Of a stretch of 64,000 nucleotides of DNA, positions 1-7,492 are shown in pieces. Each line of letters begins with the position of its first letter. The first letter of the stretch is position 1. The stretch covers positions 2,604,001 through 2,668,000 of the forward strand of contig NZ_CP054258.1 in assembly GCF_024181585.1 (NCBI RefSeq), written 5' to 3'. The stretch is from Treponema socranskii subsp. buccale. Its GTDB lineage: Bacteria > Spirochaetota > Spirochaetia > Treponematales > Treponemataceae. A program made the translations under genes and the position numbers. Below the pieces are notes generated by a model that saw nothing but the letters and a program-made list of their open reading frames with translations, was not told where the DNA came from and did no database searches.

Positions 1-861
1 CGTTGCAGCGTTCGGACTCGTGATGTGCGTGCCGTCCGCATTCGTCGCAAAGCCCGCAACTTCAGCATACATTTTTGCACCGCGCTTTACGGCGTGTTCC
101 ATATCTTCCAAAATCAGCGTACCCGCTCCTTCGCCGATGACAAGGCCGTCTCTGTCTTTGTCGAAAGGTTTCGGCGTCGCTTCGGGCGTTTTGTTGAGGA
201 TGCTCGTAGCGCCGAGCGTATCGAAAATCGCCGCGTCGGGAGGAGAAAGTTCTTCCGCTCCGCCTGCGATCATGATTTCCGCTCTGCCGTCTTCGATCGC
301 TTCGTACGCATAACCGATCGCCTGACTTCCCGACGTACACGCGGTATCGGTTACGATGATGCGGCCGCGAATTTGATAATAGACGCTCAAATTACACGCG
401 TTCGTCTGCGGCATCGATTTGATATAGGTCTGCGAATCAAGCTTCGACGTGTCGCCCGTCCTCATCATATCGGCGATATCCATGATCGCATCCATACTTC
501 CCATGCACGTGCCGTATGCGATGCCGGTGCGGCCGCTTTTCAATTCGTCGATGACATCTCCGTCGTCTTTTAACAATCCCGCCATCTTGAGCGCGTCTTC
601 GGTCGATACGAGCGAAAGCAGCGCGACGCGTCCCATACCTCGGATCTTTTTCCTCGGGTACGACGGGAGCGCTTCTTCGTACGGGCACGCAAGGCGCGTG
701 TTCATCTTTTCGTAGCGTTCCCAATCGCTCATATATTTGATGCAGTTTTTGCCGGATTGCAGCTTCGCAAAAGCCGTCGGCCAGTCGCGGCCGAGAGCGG
801 TCAGCATACCGCCGCCCGTTACGACGACCCGCCGCTTTCCGTTCGGTTTCGTATACGTCAT
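1..861 (-). CDS. Beta-ketoacyl-ACP synthase (ApeR-like), C-terminus outside window
   Basis: This is a KAS I/II-type condensing enzyme; 287 codons are visible and the gene runs off the left edge. The active-site cysteine is Cys175 in TDTACTSGS, followed by the usual AIEDGRAEIMIAGGAEE stretch. The ATG at 861 follows a GGAG ribosome site. It is the last visible gene of the left half of the aryl-polyene-type cluster, 61 bp downstream of the ketoreductase, matching the place of ApeR in known clusters. Condensation of malonyl-ACP onto a growing acyl-ACP in the cytoplasm is known for the family; its role as the second ketosynthase of this pathway is inferred from order. The catalytic histidines lie outside the window. 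Confidence 0.88.
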   Translation of the reverse strand, partial: MTYTKPNGKRRVVVTGGGMLTALGRDWPTAFAKLQSGKNCIKYMSDWERYEKMNTRLACPYEEALPSYPRKKIRGMGRVALLSLVSTEDALKMAGLLKDDGDVIDELKSGRTGIAYGTCMGSMDAIMDIADMMRTGDTSKLDSQTYIKSMPQTNACNLSVYYQIRGRIIVTDTACTSGSQAIGYAYEAIEDGRAEIMIAGGAEELSPPDAAIFDTLGATSILNKTPEATPKPFDKDRDGLVIGEGAGTLILEDMEHAVKRGAKMYAEVAGFATNADGTHITSPNAAT

Positions 862-922
862 ATTGTCTCCTACGCAATACCGCGCCGCATTTTCGTTCCG
901 GCACGATATTATTAATTATTAA

Positions 923-1663
923 TTAATGAAGGCCGCCGTCGACAGCGATCACTTGCCGCGTAATATACGATGCGCCTTCAGACAGCAAAAACACCGCGAG
1001 AGACGCGACTTCTTCGGGCTTTCCCGCCCTCGCCATCGGAATGGTCTGCATGATGATCTTTTTCGCTTCTTCGTTGATCGCGGCCGTCATATCCGTTTCG
1101 ATAACGCCGGGAGCGATCGTGTTTACGGTAATGCGGCGGCTCGCAAGTTCGACCGCGAGCGCTTTTGCCGCTCCGATGATCCCCGCCTTCGACGCGCTGT
1201 AATTCGTCTGTCCGCGGTTTCCCATGATACCGCTCACCGACGACACGGCGATGATGCGTCCCTTCTTTTTGCGCGCCATCGGCATGACAAGGGGTTGGAT
1301 CACGTTGAAAAAGCTGTCGAGGTTCGTGCGGATCACCGCATCCCAATCCTCTCCGGTCAGTCCGACGAAAGTGTTGTCCCGCGTAATACCCGCATTGCTC
1401 ACGACGCCCCACAGCGCACCGTGTTTTTCAGTAAGCGCGTCGAGCTTCGCTTTGCAGTCCGCCCTGTCGGCGACGTTGAATTGTACGAGCTCACCTTCTC
1501 CGCCGGAAGCCGTAATCCGAGCAAGCGTTTCTTCCGCTTTTTCTTTTCCGTGATTGTAGTGGCAAATAACATAGTAGCCGGCTTTTGCCGCTTCCACTGC
1601 AATCGCACGGCCGATCCCGCCCGACGCTCCGGTAACGATTATTTTTTTCGCTTCATCCGCCAT
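923..1663 (-). CDS. 3-oxoacyl-ACP reductase, FabG/SDR family (ApeQ-like)
   Basis: A short-chain dehydrogenase of 246 residues that would reduce 3-ketoacyl-ACP to 3-hydroxyacyl-ACP with NAD(P)H. The N-terminal TGASGGIGRA cofactor motif, the NAG motif (VSNAGITRD) and the catalytic Ser...YxxxK (NYSASKAG) are all present, so the enzyme should be active. The length is typical of FabG. The start has an AGGAG site about 6 bases upstream. It lies between the dehydratase and the second ketosynthase, the position of the ketoreductase in aryl-polyene clusters. A housekeeping FabG is an alternative, but the context favours the pathway-specific enzyme. Confidence 0.9.
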   Translation of the reverse strand: MADEAKKIIVTGASGGIGRAIAVEAAKAGYYVICHYNHGKEKAEETLARITASGGEGELVQFNVADRADCKAKLDALTEKHGALWGVVSNAGITRDNTFVGLTGEDWDAVIRTNLDSFFNVIQPLVMPMARKKKGRIIAVSSVSGIMGNRGQTNYSASKAGIIGAAKALAVELASRRITVNTIAPGVIETDMTAAINEEAKKIIMQTIPMARAGKPEEVASLAVFLLSEGASYITRQVIAVDGGLH

Positions 1664-1723
1664 AAAAACTCCTGATTCGATTTTTACCGCACCGCTTGCG
1701 GCAAATCGTTGATTTGTTTTCGG

Positions 1724-2227
1724 TTATTCGTCTTTAAACAAATTCGTAATATCTTCCGTTTCCATAACGGTGATCGTCGAAGAAACGACAGGCTTGTCGT
1801 CTCCTGCCGACGCAAAAAGCTCACAGTTGTAGCTGTACGTCATTTCGGAACGATAGTCTTCTTTTATCTTCATCACGATCGTCGTGCCGCTTTTCAGATA
1901 CGGTACGGCCGCTTTGAATTTGCTGACGCTCAAAATAAAGCCGGGACGCGGACGGCGGCCGAGCGCTTTATTCGTGATGCCCGTCAGCGCGGAAATACCC
2001 TGCGCCATAAATTCGAAACCCGCCCACGTCGGCACGCCGTCGGATGCGCCTTCGTAAAAGATGCACTCCGGCGTAATATCGTATTCGCTCGTAATCGTAT
2101 GCGCTTCCGTATCGTGCTGCGTTACACGGCTGAGCAAAAACATCTTTCCCTTGTGCGGCAAGAGATCGATCAGCACATCGCGCTCGATGCGCTGCGGTAA
2201 ATTTTCACGTATCGTTTCGCTTTCCAT
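1724..2227 (-). CDS. Hotdog-fold 3-hydroxyacyl-ACP dehydratase (ApeP-like)
   Basis: A small hotdog protein of 167 residues. The segment DLLPHKGKMFLL and the helix GFEFMAQGISALTG match the FabA/FabZ-like ApeP group. The reading frame is open further upstream to 2308, but the ATG at 2227 has a GAGGAGA ribosome site 5-6 bases away and is preferred. Its role would be dehydration of 3-hydroxyacyl-ACP to the conjugated enoyl form. A second dehydratase (ApeI-like) lies in the right half of the cluster, as expected for aryl-polyene pathways that use two hotdog proteins. It sits 81 bp downstream of the ketosynthase. Confidence 0.82.
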   Translation of the reverse strand: MESETIRENLPQRIERDVLIDLLPHKGKMFLLSRVTQHDTEAHTITSEYDITPECIFYEGASDGVPTWAGFEFMAQGISALTGITNKALGRRPRPGFILSVSKFKAAVPYLKSGTTIVMKIKEDYRSEMTYSYNCELFASAGDDKPVVSSTITVMETEDITNLFKDE

Positions 2228-2308
2228 AGTTCTCCTCGCCCCCCGTACACACTGCACGCAATCGCTCCGTACACGCCGCGCGGCGCGATCGCGGTTCACC
2301 GGACACAA

Positions 2309-3517
2309 TCACGTCAAACCCAGCACTAAGCTCGCATTCGCACCGCCGAACGCAAAGGAATTCGACACACAGATTTTTACGCGCCCGGTCTGCTTTGCAC
2401 CGACGGCACCCGCAATATTCAAAAGCGGCAGCTCTTTATCGCGCACGCCGTCCCACACGTGCTTCGGCAGCACGATATCGCCTTCCGCTTTTCCCGCGTT
2501 TTCAACCAATGCAGTATAGCATATTGCAGCTTCCAATGCACCTGCCGCGCCGAGCGTATGCCCCGTAAGCGGTTTTGTAGAACCGACGGAAACGGCGCAG
2601 TTTGCAAACACTTCGGCAACGGCTTTCGCTTCCATCGCATCGTTGAATTTCGTGCCCGTTCCGTGCAGATTGATATAGTCGATTTGATCCGGCATGAGTT
2701 CCGCACGAACGAGCGCCGCTTTCATTGCACGCGCGGCACCCGCACCCGAAGGATCGGGGGACGTCATGTGGTAGGCGTCCGCGCTTTCTCCCCAACCGAA
2801 AAGACGCACGGGCTCTCCGTCTTTCGAAGCATCCCTCGTCATAACGAAAAACGCCGCCCCTTCTCCGAGCGTGATGCCGCATCTGTTTGCGCTGAGCGGG
2901 TTCGTTATCTCCGGCGAAACGGCTTCGAGCGAATCGAAACCGAGAAGCACCGTATCAGATGCGACATCGACGCCGCCTGCAATCACCGCGTCCGCAAGTC
3001 CGCTTTTTAACAATTCCGCAGCTTTGATGATCGCACCGGCACTCGACGAACACGCAGTGCTGAATGCGAGCGAGGGTCCGCGTATGCCGTACTTTTCCGA
3101 CACATACGTCGCCGCATAATCGGCGCCCTGCACTTCAAGCGTATACCCTGCGGGAAAAGCTCCGTCCGCGATAAAAGCCGCATGAGCCGGAAGCGAAAGT
3201 TCCGTGCCGTTGTCGCACGAACCGACACACACGGCGACGCGCGAGGGACCGTACGCCGAAAGAGCTGCGAATATATCTCGCTCGATCTGTACGAGCGCCG
3301 CGTCTTCGAGGCGGATACTTCGCATATCGAAGCGTGCCGCCGTTTTATGCAAAACCTTATCGTCCGCCCGTCCCGCAAAAAATTCTTTGCCGGAAAGAGA
3401 ACGCACTTTTTTTATGCCCGATCGATCGCCTGCAACGCACGAGCGCCACAATGCATCGGCCGAAGAACCCGCCGCACATACGACGCCGGGCTTTGAAAGA
3501 TACACCGGATCCGTCAC
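2309..3517 (-). CDS. Beta-ketoacyl-ACP synthase (ApeO-like)
   Basis: A 402-residue KAS II-like ketosynthase. The nucleophile cysteine lies in STACSSSAG, and the two histidines in NLHGTGTKFND and GSTKPLTGHTLGAAGA complete a Cys-His-His triad, so it is probably catalytically competent. I chose the GTG at 3517: it follows a GGAGG site and its GTGA overlaps the stop codon of the upstream lipoprotein gene, which implies translational coupling. In frame the ORF could extend to 3604, but that would run deep into the upstream gene. It is probably the chain-extending ketosynthase of the aryl-polyene-type pathway. Confidence 0.88.
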   Translation of the reverse strand: MTDPVYLSKPGVVCAAGSSADALWRSCVAGDRSGIKKVRSLSGKEFFAGRADDKVLHKTAARFDMRSIRLEDAALVQIERDIFAALSAYGPSRVAVCVGSCDNGTELSLPAHAAFIADGAFPAGYTLEVQGADYAATYVSEKYGIRGPSLAFSTACSSSAGAIIKAAELLKSGLADAVIAGGVDVASDTVLLGFDSLEAVSPEITNPLSANRCGITLGEGAAFFVMTRDASKDGEPVRLFGWGESADAYHMTSPDPSGAGAARAMKAALVRAELMPDQIDYINLHGTGTKFNDAMEAKAVAEVFANCAVSVGSTKPLTGHTLGAAGALEAAICYTALVENAGKAEGDIVLPKHVWDGVRDKELPLLNIAGAVGAKQTGRVKICVSNSFAFGGANASLVLGLT

Positions 3518-4248
3518 AAGGCCTCCGTGAGGTGATATTCGTAGCCCCGCAGATGGTTGATGATACTCACCGAAGAAGATGTAATCGATATCTCTTCGAT
3601 GCATTTTTTACCGTTCATGATCCTCCGCAATTCGATATCGCCGTCCTTCGTAACGATAAAATCGAGCCCCGCACGGCGCAGCGATTCGGCGACCGCGTCC
3701 GCATCGTAATACGCAAATTGAATATCAGCGACGATATACTGCGCTTTGAGAGAGGCCGGCAGCACCGCCGATGCAAGCGAAAGCTCGCTTCCCGTATACG
3801 TGAGCGTACCCATATCCGAACCGAAATCGTTCAGCAGATTAATAAAAATACCGCTCTCGTTCGCCTGTATAAAGGCCTGCATATAAAAGGACGAAGTGCC
3901 GAAACTCGCGGTAAACATATACAACCCTTCGATCGGGAAAGCGATATCATCGGGCGGAAGCAGATCGACGACGCGCGCGTTCGTTACGTGCACGGGATAG
4001 CGTATGCCGCGCGGCCGTACCGTAGCGCAGGAAACAAAAATCGCAAGCAGCGATACCCCGAGCATACACAGTATCGCATTTTTGAAAACGGGCGCATGCG
4101 TTTTTTCAAACGTACGGAAACGGCGGCTGCATATATGCTCGCGCGATGTTTCGAGCAAGCGGAAAGCGTATGCGGGGGCGCACGATCGTTCGGCAGCGTA
4201 CACATCGAAACGCGATGTTTCGGCCGTGCGCATTTTTTGCGTAATCAT
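3514..4248 (-). CDS. Putative lipoprotein, DUF3261/ApeN-like
   Basis: The protein has a hydrophobic segment ending in a lipobox-like cysteine (LLAIFVSC) followed by about 150 polar residues; this fits an outer-membrane lipoprotein in the position of ApeN, between the MMPL exporter and the ketosynthase in known clusters. The family assignment rests on position and general character. The start is uncertain: 4248 is the first ATG after a strong promoter, but it would leave almost no leader and about 60 residues before the signal. A start at a downstream GTG or TTG is possible. The stop overlaps the GTG of the ketosynthase. Confidence 0.6.
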   Translation of the reverse strand: MITQKMRTAETSRFDVYAAERSCAPAYAFRLLETSREHICSRRFRTFEKTHAPVFKNAILCMLGVSLLAIFVSCATVRPRGIRYPVHVTNARVVDLLPPDDIAFPIEGLYMFTASFGTSSFYMQAFIQANESGIFINLLNDFGSDMGTLTYTGSELSLASAVLPASLKAQYIVADIQFAYYDADAVAESLRRAGLDFIVTKDGDIELRRIMNGKKCIEEISITSSSVSIINHLRGYEYHLTEAL

Positions 4249-4254
4249 GCGCCC

Positions 4255-4283
4255 ATTGTAAATTGTATGGCGCGCTTTGTCAA
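4255..4283 (-). promoter_or_regulatory. Sigma-70-type promoter for left APE half
   Basis: On the minus strand TTGACA (4283-4278) and TACAAT (4260-4255) are separated by 17 bases. It lies in the 65-bp gap between the ABC ATPase stop and the lipoprotein gene. The predicted transcript start falls at about 4248, at the first ATG. It gives the left half of the APE-type cluster transcription independent of the right half. Confidence 0.6.
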
Positions 4284-4313
4284 ACTCGGGGGAAAGGGAA
4301 AGGGCAACCGGTT

Positions 4314-4994
4314 TTACGCCGTTATTATCCGTAAAATCCCGTCTTTTAATTCCTGCTTTTTTGCGGGCGTAAGTTCGCTTTTGTCGTGCAGGTCGATGGT
4401 GTCGGCAAGGCGCATCGGATTTTTTTTGCACACGAAAATAACGTCGGCAACCGAAAGCGCTTCTTCGATGTCGTGCGTAACGAATAAAATCGTATTTTTT
4501 TCTTTTTGATGGATCGCAAGCAAATCGGCAATCATCTTATGTCTGATACCGTAGTCGAGCGACTTGAACGGTTCGTCCATAAGCAAAAGCTCGCTGCCGT
4601 AATAAAGGGCGCGCGCAATCGAACAGCGCTGCTTCATACCGCCGCTCAGTTCGTCAGGATAATAGCGCTCGAATCCGGTAAGGCCCGCCATATCGATAAA
4701 GCGCTGCACTTCTTTATCGTCGCCTTGGGGATTTACCGATTTGATATTTTGCGCGACGGTCAGCCAGGGAAGAATCCTGTCTTCCTGAAACACATAGCCG
4801 ATTTTTTTTCCGCCCGTTTGCAGCAAACCTTCAAAATTCGTATCGAGACCGGCAACAATATTGAGCAGCGTCGACTTTCCGCAGCCGGAAGGCCCGACGA
4901 TAACGGCGATGTCGCCGCCGTTCACAAAAAAAGAAAGACAGTCGATAACCGTTTTGCCGTTGTAGATTTTTTTAAGATTGTTTACGCTGAGCAT
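4314..4994 (-). CDS. ABC transporter ATPase, NitT/TauT (SsuB/TauB) family
   Basis: A 226-residue importer ATPase. The Walker A motif is GPSGCGKST, the signature LSGGMKQR, and Walker B LLLMDEPF, with a switch histidine in FVTHDIEEAL. These are typical of the nitrate/sulfonate/taurine branch. The ATG at 4994 overlaps the end of the permease gene by 23 bases. It would drive uptake through the neighbouring permease and periplasmic binding protein. The substrate cannot be read from sequence: aromatic or sulfonated compounds, a thiamine or riboflavin precursor, or a nitrogen oxyanion all occur in this family. Confidence 0.9.
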   Translation of the reverse strand: MLSVNNLKKIYNGKTVIDCLSFFVNGGDIAVIVGPSGCGKSTLLNIVAGLDTNFEGLLQTGGKKIGYVFQEDRILPWLTVAQNIKSVNPQGDDKEVQRFIDMAGLTGFERYYPDELSGGMKQRCSIARALYYGSELLLMDEPFKSLDYGIRHKMIADLLAIHQKEKNTILFVTHDIEEALSVADVIFVCKKNPMRLADTIDLHDKSELTPAKKQELKDGILRIITA

Positions 4995-5730
4995 ATTTTT
5001 GTTCCTTCGGCACAAACAGCAGAGCAACGGCGGCTTCCAACACATAGTACATGCACACCGACACGACCGTCCACGCGATAATCGCTTCCGGCTCGATGTT
5101 CAAACGCGCGTTCACAATTTGCCCGCCGATACCGGAAGAAGTCGTCAGCACTTCGCCCATAACGACCGTTTTGGACGCCGTACCCAAGGCGATCCGCAAG
5201 CCCGAATAAAACTGCGGCTTTACGGACGGCCACGTGATTAAAAAAAAGCGCTGCTTTTTCGTATATTTGAAGACGGTTCCCATCTCAAGCAGTTTTCGGT
5301 CTACGTGCAAAACCGCATCCTGCACCGAAATCGCGATGATCGGAAAAATCGCAACCGCGACGATAAGGACGGCGGGCTTTCCGTTAAAACCGAACCAGAT
5401 AATCGCAAGCACGAGCAGCGCAACGGGCGGCACAACCTGCAGTACGCCGAGAACCGGTTTGCACAGTTCCCGGCACGTTTTGCACACGCCGCACACATAG
5501 CCGACGAGACAGCCCGCGGCAATGCCCAAAAAAAGCCCGGCGGCAAGCCTGCCCAAAGTTTTTGCCGCTTCGTGCAAAAGATCGGGAGCGGACAAAATAC
5601 GCGCAAGTATTTTACCGACGGCCGGAATCGGCGGCACTACAAGCGGCGGGTACACCAAAGAGAGTACCTGCCACAGTGCAAGCATGGCGAGCGCCGCTAT
5701 GCAGTTATTTTTTATAGAGGATTTTTTCAT
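4972..5730 (-). CDS. ABC transporter permease, NitT/TauT family
   Basis: A 252-residue inner-membrane protein with about six hydrophobic segments. The cytoplasmic EAA loop region (MGTVFKYTKKQRFFLITWPSV ... GLRIALGTA) contacts the ATPase in this family. The preferred ATG at 5730 lies inside the end of the binding-protein gene, so the three genes overlap in series (binding protein, permease, ATPase). This tight order supports one operon, running toward the left APE half but ending before its promoter. Confidence 0.88.
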   Translation of the reverse strand: MKKSSIKNNCIAALAMLALWQVLSLVYPPLVVPPIPAVGKILARILSAPDLLHEAAKTLGRLAAGLFLGIAAGCLVGYVCGVCKTCRELCKPVLGVLQVVPPVALLVLAIIWFGFNGKPAVLIVAVAIFPIIAISVQDAVLHVDRKLLEMGTVFKYTKKQRFFLITWPSVKPQFYSGLRIALGTASKTVVMGEVLTTSSGIGGQIVNARLNIEPEAIIAWTVVSVCMYYVLEAAVALLFVPKEQKYAQRKQS

Positions 5731-6655
5731 CGGGAACTTTTCCGCCGATCGTCGCCGGATCAAAATCGACTAAAAGCTGCCAAAACTGCTGCAAGTCGGC
5801 TTTCGCATCGTATGCGTTTTTATAGATAAGCCCCATGCGCGGAATCGCTCTTTGCACAACCTGCGCTTTCATACCGAGCTTGGAATCGGCAAGAGCTGCC
5901 GCCTTGTCGGGATTTTGCAGCACCCAGTTCAGCGCCTTTTCGTATTCTGCTTCAAAGCGTGCGACAAGGTCGGCATTGTCTTTTATGAATTTCGATTTTG
6001 CGCCGAAGCCCGCATTCGGAATAATCGTGTTGTCGTCGGTAACTTTTTTCCATTCTTCTTCGAACGAAAACGCGACACGCGCATTTTTATTCTGCATTAA
6101 AATCGCCGTAACCTGCGGCTCGATCATCGTCGCATATTGAATTTTTCCGGCAGCCATCATCTGCGCGATTTCCGGACGCGAAGAGTAGATAATCGTTACG
6201 TCTTTTTTCGGCGTAAGGCCTGCTTTTTTCATAAAAAACTGCGTGATAACGTCGGGCGGAGAAGACTGCAGCGGAACGTACACGGTCTTCCCTTTTAAGT
6301 CCGACCAGGTTTTAAGCGCGGGATCGGTCGTCAAAAAATACGAAACGCCCCACGTGTCCACATTCGTCAGCGTTACGGGAACGCCCTTGTTGTACAGTTT
6401 TGCGACGACCGTCAGCGGAAACGCAAACATATCGAAATCGCCGCTCTGCACCATCGCGATAAGTTTTTCCGGCGCATCCCAAATCGTATATTCGATTTTG
6501 ACGTTTTCGCCGAGCGCATTCGATTCGATCATGCGCAAAACGGGCAAAGCGGGCGGCGCTTTCGGCATACCGATGCGGATCACCTGTTCCTTTGCAAAGG
6601 CGGCACAGTTCAGCGCAATAAACAGCGCGGCCGCGGCAGACAGTATTTTTTTCAT
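5705..6655 (-). CDS. ABC transporter substrate-binding protein, NMT1/TauA-like
   Basis: A 316-residue periplasmic binding protein. A signal peptide (MKKILSAAAALFIALNCAAFA) is followed by the two-lobe NMT1/THI5-like fold typical of SsuA/NrtA relatives. The ATG at 6655 follows a GGAGGT site. It is the first gene of the importer operon, and its upstream region carries a promoter/operator palindrome shared with the Crp/Fnr gene and two other loci. Substrate unknown; the shared operator suggests that import is tied to whatever signal the Crp/Fnr protein senses. Confidence 0.88.
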   Translation of the reverse strand: MKKILSAAAALFIALNCAAFAKEQVIRIGMPKAPPALPVLRMIESNALGENVKIEYTIWDAPEKLIAMVQSGDFDMFAFPLTVVAKLYNKGVPVTLTNVDTWGVSYFLTTDPALKTWSDLKGKTVYVPLQSSPPDVITQFFMKKAGLTPKKDVTIIYSSRPEIAQMMAAGKIQYATMIEPQVTAILMQNKNARVAFSFEEEWKKVTDDNTIIPNAGFGAKSKFIKDNADLVARFEAEYEKALNWVLQNPDKAAALADSKLGMKAQVVQRAIPRMGLIYKNAYDAKADLQQFWQLLVDFDPATIGGKVPDEKILYKK

Positions 6656-6670
6656 CTCTGATACCTCCGG

Positions 6671-6756
6671 ATGATTGACACTGTCTAAAAGTTAGCATAA
6701 ACTAATAATAAATTCCGTTGCCGCTGCAACAAACGGGGAAAAAATGCTGAATTTTT
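6671..6756. repeat. Duplicated promoter and crp 5' end (copy 1)
   Basis: Bases 6671-6706 match 7305-7340 with one difference, and bases 6704-6756 match 7453-7505 with one difference. Here the two blocks are adjacent; in the other copy 112 bp separates them. The second block includes the ribosome site and first codons of the Crp/Fnr gene. The arrangement indicates a duplication of the original tau/crp divergent promoter region, accompanied by insertions. Confidence 0.85.
6675..6706 (+). promoter_or_regulatory. Promoter/operator site 1 (GTTAG-N6-CTAAT)
   Basis: TTGACA (6675-6680), 17 bases and TAAACT (6698-6703) form a plus-strand promoter. A near-palindrome GTTAG CATAAA CTAAT (6691-6706) covers the -10 element. 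Because this copy lies just upstream of the minus-strand importer operon, the palindrome may serve both directions. The same site recurs at 7325-7340, 8271-8286 and 19584-19599. The 5-6-5 spacing is that of Crp/Fnr operators, so the adjacent regulator is the likely binder. Confidence 0.6.
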
Positions 6757-6806
6757 GTGAAAATAAAGAGTCGGAAAAGCCGTTTGTAACTATTATTTTA
6801 TTTTAG
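6744..6806 (+). pseudogene. Remnant of the crp/fnr start
   Basis: The ATG at 6744 begins with the same first four codons (MLNF) as the intact Crp/Fnr gene at 7493, preceded by the same promoter and ribosome site. It then diverges and stops after 20 codons. This is the broken end left by the insertion or duplication that created the 6671-7505 arrangement, and it is probably transcribed without purpose. Confidence 0.6.
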
Positions 6807-7043
6807 GATTCGGACCGATCTTCTTTTGTTTAAAAAATTTCCCTTCCGCCGGCAGCACGATATACTTGCTGGTATACAGAGTATTCGGTGAACCGTCTTT
6901 TATTTCATAGTTTACCGCAATAAGTTTTGTTTGATCGCTTATTTTTGAAATAACCGCCATATTACCGTACTCAGGATCGATAAACGTTTCATATATATTG
7001 ATACGGAATATATAGACACGGGAGCATTATACGATAATCTCAT
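6793..7043 (-). pseudogene. Probable frameshifted toxin-like gene next to an antitoxin
   Basis: An ATG at 7043 lies 6 bases after the antitoxin stop and opens MRLSYNAPVSIYSVSIY, then runs out of frame at an ATATATAT tract. Removing two bases there joins it to a good frame (ETFIDPEYGNMAVISK... PNPKIK) that ends at 6793. The combined product would be about 82 residues. The family is not recognised; its position suggests the toxin partner of the small antitoxin. The frame break could be decay or dinucleotide slippage. Confidence 0.4.
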
Positions 7044-7049
7044 ATCAGT

Positions 7050-7235
7050 TTATCTATCACACTCTTCCGGTTCGGTATTCGGCGCGTTATTTAAAACCGA
7101 CAGAAATTTTTCCCGCGACCCCTTTTCCGCCCTTTTTTGAAGATAGGCTGCGGTTTGCATTGCGGACAGCTTTTCACCGATCGCCGAAGCTATAAACTGA
7201 TTTATTGAAATTTTATCTTCTTTTGATATGCTCAT
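7050..7235 (-). CDS. Small antitoxin-like protein (ribbon-helix-helix type)
   Basis: A 61-residue protein whose start (SISKEDKISINQFIASAIGEKLSAM) has the pattern of the C-terminal helices of ribbon-helix-helix antitoxins of the HicB/CopG kind, where KISINQFI is a common signature. The acidic tail (NTEPEECDR) could contact a toxin. It is followed 6 bases later by a frameshifted reading frame. The pair sits within the insertion that separates the two copies of the tau/crp promoter. Antitoxin function is inferred. Confidence 0.55.
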   Translation of the reverse strand: MSISKEDKISINQFIASAIGEKLSAMQTAAYLQKRAEKGSREKFLSVLNNAPNTEPEECDR

Positions 7236-7304
7236 AATCTATATTATATATGAGATAGGCTATCCGTCAATATTTTGAAACTGAATTTACGGATGATTTA
7301 TATA

Positions 7305-7340
7305 ATGATTGACACTGTCTGAAAGTTAGCATAAACTAAT
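7305..7340 (+). promoter_or_regulatory. Promoter/operator site 2, upstream of crp/fnr
   Basis: TTGACA (7309-7314), 17 bases and TAAACT (7332-7337), with GTTAG CATAAA CTAAT (7325-7340) across the -10 element. It points toward the Crp/Fnr gene, but 112 bp of hairpin-rich sequence lies between it and the ribosome site. A site overlapping the -10 of its own gene suggests autoregulation, probably by repression. Confidence 0.6.
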
Positions 7341-7441
7341 CGACATACCTCGCCGTAAACCGGTGAGGTATGTCGTTCTCAAAAGGTATTGCAGTCGGCT
7401 TTAATCCCCTTTGTTACGGCGCCGAGCGCCGGGGTATTAAA
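7341..7441 (+). other. Two consecutive stem-loop elements in the crp leader
   Basis: Bases 7341-7355 pair with 7361-7375 (15-bp stem with one G-U, loop of 5). Bases 7400-7409 pair with 7431-7441 with one bulged T, enclosing an inner GGCGC/GCGCC stem (7418-7430). Neither is followed by a T-run, so they do not look like simple terminators. They lie between the promoter and the crp ribosome site, where the duplicated copy has nothing. An inserted small element or recombination site is possible; function unknown. Confidence 0.6.
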
Positions 7442-7492
7442 TCCTCCGCACGAATAATAAATTCCGTTGCCGCAGCAACAAACGGGGAAAAA

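Noticed and set aside
926-1675. Plus-strand open frame opposite the ketoreductase
   Set aside because: Mirror frame of a clear SDR gene, rich in R and H, with no family likeness and no ribosome site.
7370-7492. N-terminal extension of the Crp/Fnr protein by 41 codons
   Set aside because: This stretch covers the stem-loop DNA; the ATG at 7493 with its ribosome site is duplicated upstream and fits the family's start.
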